Below, in pieces: positions 5,132 through 7,744 of a stretch of DNA of 7,744 nt (within the stretch, counting starts at the first letter, position 1; the number at the start of each line of letters is the position of its first letter). The stretch is from assembly GCA_007125415.1 (NCBI GenBank), contig SLDH01000210.1:1-7744 (forward strand), given 5' to 3'. Source of the DNA: Roseovarius sp. GTDB taxonomy: Bacteria > Pseudomonadota > Alphaproteobacteria > Rhodobacterales > Rhodobacteraceae. The notes beneath the pieces were generated by a model, which saw only the letters and a program-made list of their open reading frames with translations, did no database searches and was not told the DNA's origin. A program made the position numbers and the translations under genes.

Positions 5132-5683
5132 TTATTCCTGCGGCTCTGCATCCTGCATGGGAGGCCATGGCCTTTTTGCATCCGCCGCGATCCATGCCGC
5201 CACCCAGCCCGGCATCGCCGGCGGATCGGTGATCGCCCCGAGCCGCGAGAGCATCTCGGAGGGCGGAATGATCCCGCGCGCGTCGGTCACCGCCGCGCGG
5301 TAGAGAATGTGATTGGCGCATTCCCCATCGGCCTTCCACATGGATTGCTCCAGATAGACAAAGCGCTCATCCCAGCAGATCACCCGCGAGCGCATCTCGA
5401 CCTTCTCGAAGGGCCGGATCCGACGGCGGTAGCGCACGGAGGCACCCGCCATCGTCAGGCCCCAGCGGTTCTGCCGCATCTGCCGCACCAGGCCGAGGCG
5501 TTGCGCCAGCGGGATACGCCCCAGATCATAGAGGGTCAGGGTGCGGCCATTGTTCAGTTCCATCCACAGATCGATGTCCCATGGCAGGCAGTAATGCCAC
5601 GAGACATGGGTGCCGGTGGGCGGCAATGGCTGAGCGTTGCGATGGCGCAAAAGCTGCCAGAACATGCGGATGACGGGATACAT
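5132..5683 (-). CDS. Hotdog-fold acyl-CoA thioesterase (4HBT-like, THEM6-type)
   Basis: A 183-residue single-domain hotdog protein, probably hydrolysing an acyl-CoA or acyl-ACP thioester in the cytoplasm. The signature is LPWDIDLWMELNNGRTLTLYDLGR (residues 33-56), matching the 4HBT_2 pattern D-x-D-x-x-x-H-x-NNG-x-x-x-x-x-x-D-x-x-R. Asp36/Asp38, Asn44-Asn45-Gly46 and Asp53 are kept, but the usual histidine is Glu42. Further on, GASVRYRRRIRPFEKVEMRSRVICWDERFVYLEQSMW is the typical central strand pair. The ATG at 5683 has GAAGGAG 7 nt before it; an in-frame upstream start at 5737 gives a basic extension without family likeness. It is the first gene of the leftward group and diverges from yggT across 127 nt. 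Substrate cannot be told from sequence. The family is sure, the activity fairly sure. Confidence 0.85.
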   Translation of the reverse strand: MYPVIRMFWQLLRHRNAQPLPPTGTHVSWHYCLPWDIDLWMELNNGRTLTLYDLGRIPLAQRLGLVRQMRQNRWGLTMAGASVRYRRRIRPFEKVEMRSRVICWDERFVYLEQSMWKADGECANHILYRAAVTDARGIIPPSEMLSRLGAITDPPAMPGWVAAWIAADAKRPWPPMQDAEPQE

Positions 5684-5726
5684 GGGCGCGCTCCTTCGCG
5701 GCCGTGAGTGACGCGCGCGGCCCCCT

Positions 5727-5751
5727 GCGTCAACCACGACTTGGCGTCAAC
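5727..5751. repeat. GCGTCAAC direct repeat in the divergent promoter region
   Basis: GCGTCAAC occurs at 5727-5734 and 5744-5751, 17 nt apart. On the minus strand each reads GTTGACGC, so each supplies a TTGACG -35-like hexamer for the thioesterase operon, though no good -10 follows either. On the plus strand, TTGCGC-17-TACCTG (from 5754) is a weak candidate for yggT. The repeat may be an operator or chance; it lies in the 5684-5810 gap between divergent genes. Confidence 0.25.
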
Positions 5752-5810
5752 GCTTGCGCTTGCGCGCCCTTGCGCCTACCTGTGGGGCACTCTGATTGAA
5801 GGAACGCACC

Positions 5811-6098
5811 ATGCTGGCAATCTATGGGCCGATCGACCTGATCCTGAGCGTCGTCTATTTCGTGATGATCATCCATATCATCATGAGTTGGCTGATCAAT
5901 TTCGAGGTGCTCAATGTCCGCCAGCAATTTGTCGGTCAGATATGGTATGGCCTCAACCGCCTGCTCGAGCCGATCTATGAGCCCATACGCCGGTTCCTGC
6001 CCGACACGCGCCCGCTTGACCTTGCGCCGCTTGTGGCGCTGATCATCGTCATCTCCCTGCGGGCCTATATCTTGCCGGTTCTTTTCGGTCTCGCCTGA
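5811..6098 (+). CDS. YggT family integral membrane protein
   Basis: A 95-residue inner-membrane protein of the YggT (YlmG/CCB3) family. It has two long hydrophobic segments (about residues 6-30, IDLILSVVYFVMIIHIIMSWL, and 72-93, LAPLVALIIVISLRAYILPVLF) separated by a polar region. That region carries the family motif LNRLLEPIYEPIRRFLP (about 47-63), whose EP-I-PIRR-P pattern is diagnostic. The family is linked to cell or plastid division and membrane-complex biogenesis, but its molecular role is not settled. The ATG at 5811 has AAGGA 8 nt before it; a TTG at 5796 in the same frame would add only five residues. recQ follows in the same direction after 82 nt, which hold two 5-bp hairpins (6124-6138, 6145-6159) but no U-run, so co-transcription is possible. 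Recognition is secure from length, topology and motif. Confidence 0.88.
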   Translation: MLAIYGPIDLILSVVYFVMIIHIIMSWLINFEVLNVRQQFVGQIWYGLNRLLEPIYEPIRRFLPDTRPLDLAPLVALIIVISLRAYILPVLFGLA

Positions 6099-6180
6099 CA
6101 TATTGTGGTTTCCGGGTCTTGCTCAGGCAAATCGCCTGTGAGAAGCTCGTTCTGCGAGCGGGCAGATCAAACGGATAGAG

Positions 6181-7744
6181 ATGACAGGCAACAGCACGCT
6201 TTTGCGCGAGGTGTTCGGATTCGCGGCGTTTCGCCCCGGGCAGGAGGAAATCGTGCGCGCCGTGGCAGCGGGCGAGAACGTTCTGGCCATCATGCCCACG
6301 GGCGGCGGCAAATCGCTCTGTTTCCAGCTCCCCGCTCTGATGCGCGAGGGTGTGACCGTGGTGATCTCGCCGCTCATTGCCCTCATGCGCGATCAGGTGC
6401 GGGGGCTGCGCGCTGCCGGTGTCGGCGCCGGTGCGCTGACCTCGGCCAATACCGAAGAAGAAACCGAGGCCGTCTGGCGCGCGCTTGAAGAAGGCTCGCT
6501 CAAACTGCTCTACATGGCGCCCGAACGTCTGGCTGCGGGCTCGGCCATGGGGATGCTGCGGCGGATCGGCGTGAGCCACATTGCGGTGGACGAGGCGCAT
6601 TGCGTGAGCCAATGGGGCCATGATTTCCGCCCCGACTATCTGCGCATAGGAGAGTTGCGGCGCGCGCTCGATGTGCCGCTCGCTGCCTTCACGGCCACGG
6701 CGGATGCCGAGACACAGGCCGAGATCGTCGAAAAGCTCTTCGACGGGGTCGCGCCCCAGTGCTTCCTGCATGGATTTGACCGGCCCAATATCCACCTCGC
6801 CTTTGCGGCAAAAGACAATCCGCGCCGCCAGATCATGGCATTCGCCGCCGCGCGGCGCGGCCAGTCGGGCATTGTCTATTGCGGCACCCGCGCCAAGACC
6901 GAAACGCTGGCCCACGCCCTTTGCGAGGAGGGCCACAGCGCTTGCGCTTATCATGGCGGAATGGACGCGGAGGATCGCCGCAGGGTGGAAGGGCGCTTCA
7001 ACACCGAAGACGGGCTCGTCGTCGTGGCCACGGTGGCCTTCGGGATGGGGGTGGACAAGCCCGATATCCGCTGGGTCGCCCATGCGGATCTGCCCAAATC
7101 CATCGAGGCCTATTATCAGGAGATCGGCCGCGCGGGCCGCGATGGTGCCCCAGCCGAGACGCTCACGCTTTTCGGGGCCGACGATATCCGCCTGCGGCGC
7201 AGCCAGATCGACGAGGGGCTCGCGCCGCCCGAACGCCGCGCGGCGGATCACGCCCGGCTCAACGCGCTTCTGGGCCTTGCCGAGGCACAGGAATGCCGCC
7301 GCAAGACACTCCTTGGCTATTTCGGCGAAAGGGCAGAGCCCTGCGGCCATTGCGATCTGTGCGGTAACCCGCCCGAGACATTCGACGCCACGCAAGCGGT
7401 GCGCAAGGCGCTTTCGGCGGTGCTGCGCACGGGCGAAAGGTTCGGCACCGGATATCTGATCGACGTGCTCCTGGGCAATGCGACGGAAAAGGTGCTGGCG
7501 CGCGGACATGAGGCCCTGCCCACCTTCGGGGTGGGACGGGAGGAGGGCAGGCGCGTCTGGCAGGGTGTTTTCCGGCAGATGATGGGCCATGACCTCATCC
7601 GCCCCGACCCCGAGCGCCATGGCGGGCTGCGCATGACCGATGCCGCACTACCGCTTCTGCGCGGCGAGACAAAGATCACCCTGCGCCGTGACACATTGCG
7701 CGACGGCCAGCATGGTCCGGCCGTCAGGGCGCTCGTCAAGGAGG
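6181..7744 (+). CDS. recQ: ATP-dependent DNA helicase RecQ (3' end beyond window)
   Basis: A RecQ-family 3'-5' DNA helicase acting in recombination repair and fork processing. The reading frame is open from the ATG at 6181 to the window edge (521 codons, no stop), so the C-terminus, including any HRDC domain, is missing here. All helicase motifs are present: FRPGQEEIV (motif 0, 17-25), PTGGGKS (39-45, Walker A Lys44), DEAH (137-140), TATA (171-174), IVYCGTR (231-237), VAFGMGVDKPDIR (285-297) and YYQEIGRAGRDG (311-322, arginine finger region). The RecQ-specific aromatic-rich loop CVSQWGHDFRPDY (141-153) is intact. The zinc-binding cysteines Cys372, Cys388, Cys391 and Cys394 follow, then the winged-helix RQC part (about 400-500). 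Starting at this ATG gives the expected short N-terminus before motif 0; the ribosome site is a modest GGATAGAG. It may share a transcript with yggT. Confidence 0.96.
   Translation, partial: MTGNSTLLREVFGFAAFRPGQEEIVRAVAAGENVLAIMPTGGGKSLCFQLPALMREGVTVVISPLIALMRDQVRGLRAAGVGAGALTSANTEEETEAVWRALEEGSLKLLYMAPERLAAGSAMGMLRRIGVSHIAVDEAHCVSQWGHDFRPDYLRIGELRRALDVPLAAFTATADAETQAEIVEKLFDGVAPQCFLHGFDRPNIHLAFAAKDNPRRQIMAFAAARRGQSGIVYCGTRAKTETLAHALCEEGHSACAYHGGMDAEDRRRVEGRFNTEDGLVVVATVAFGMGVDKPDIRWVAHADLPKSIEAYYQEIGRAGRDGAPAETLTLFGADDIRLRRSQIDEGLAPPERRAADHARLNALLGLAEAQECRRKTLLGYFGERAEPCGHCDLCGNPPETFDATQAVRKALSAVLRTGERFGTGYLIDVLLGNATEKVLARGHEALPTFGVGREEGRRVWQGVFRQMMGHDLIRPDPERHGGLRMTDAALPLLRGETKITLRRDTLRDGQHGPAVRALVKE

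Noticed and set aside
6124..6159. Two tandem 5-bp hairpins between yggT and recQ, considered as a terminator.
   Set aside because: Short stems and no U-tract; not enough to split yggT from recQ.
6049..7620. A 523-codon open frame on the minus strand across recQ.
   Set aside because: It lies wholly antisense to an unmistakable RecQ with all motifs; GC-rich DNA often leaves such mirror frames open, and its translation has no recognisable domain.

Overview
The window is GC-rich, densely packed chromosomal DNA that most resembles an alphaproteobacterium of the Rhodobacteraceae (Roseobacter group). The basis is protein style, the mix of genes, and a G-stem/'tatttc…gaaaagaag' intergenic element of a kind I recall from that family. 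No mobile element, CRISPR array, tRNA or rRNA was seen. All genes look intact; only recQ runs off the right edge.

Layout. Left (153-1255, +): a RidA/YjgF-family gene and a DUF1028 gene joined by an ATGA overlap, followed by a GC hairpin that probably ends the transcript. Centre (5683 down to 1393, -): five genes read leftwards. These are a hotdog acyl-CoA thioesterase, a UMF1-type MFS permease, a lipoprotein form of murein endopeptidase MepA (start overlapping the permease end), the queuosine-precursor transporter YhhQ behind a preQ1-I riboswitch, and the ribosome-rescue factor ArfB. Right (5811-7744, +): a YggT-family membrane protein and then recQ, divergent from the thioesterase.

The two most informative places are regulatory. 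First, the 29 nt at 2717-2689 (-) can be aligned position by position with the preQ1-I aptamer fold, and its last pseudoknot strand overlaps the ribosome-binding region of yhhQ. This gives a self-consistent circuit in which the pool of queuosine precursor controls its own uptake. Second, the roughly 240 nt between yhhQ and arfB are not empty. They hold a consensus -35 hexamer, an 18-codon GTG open frame with an exceptionally long Shine-Dalgarno (15 contiguous pairs possible with the 16S rRNA tail, one of them G-U), and three segments that can form either a 12-bp helix or a 7-bp GC hairpin followed by UUUU just before the arfB start. That is the geometry of a translation-coupled transcription attenuator. 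For a gene whose product rescues stalled ribosomes, a leader that reads ribosome availability would make sense. The elements are seen in the sequence; the regulatory reading is inference.

How the genes fit together: yhhQ (tRNA queuosine supply) and arfB (rescue of stalled ribosomes) share a translation theme. The thioesterase/permease/mepA stretch looks like a co-transcribed envelope and transport group of uncertain common purpose. The ridA-DUF1028 pair is an uncharacterised two-gene unit, and its RidA member lacks the arginine needed for imine deamination.
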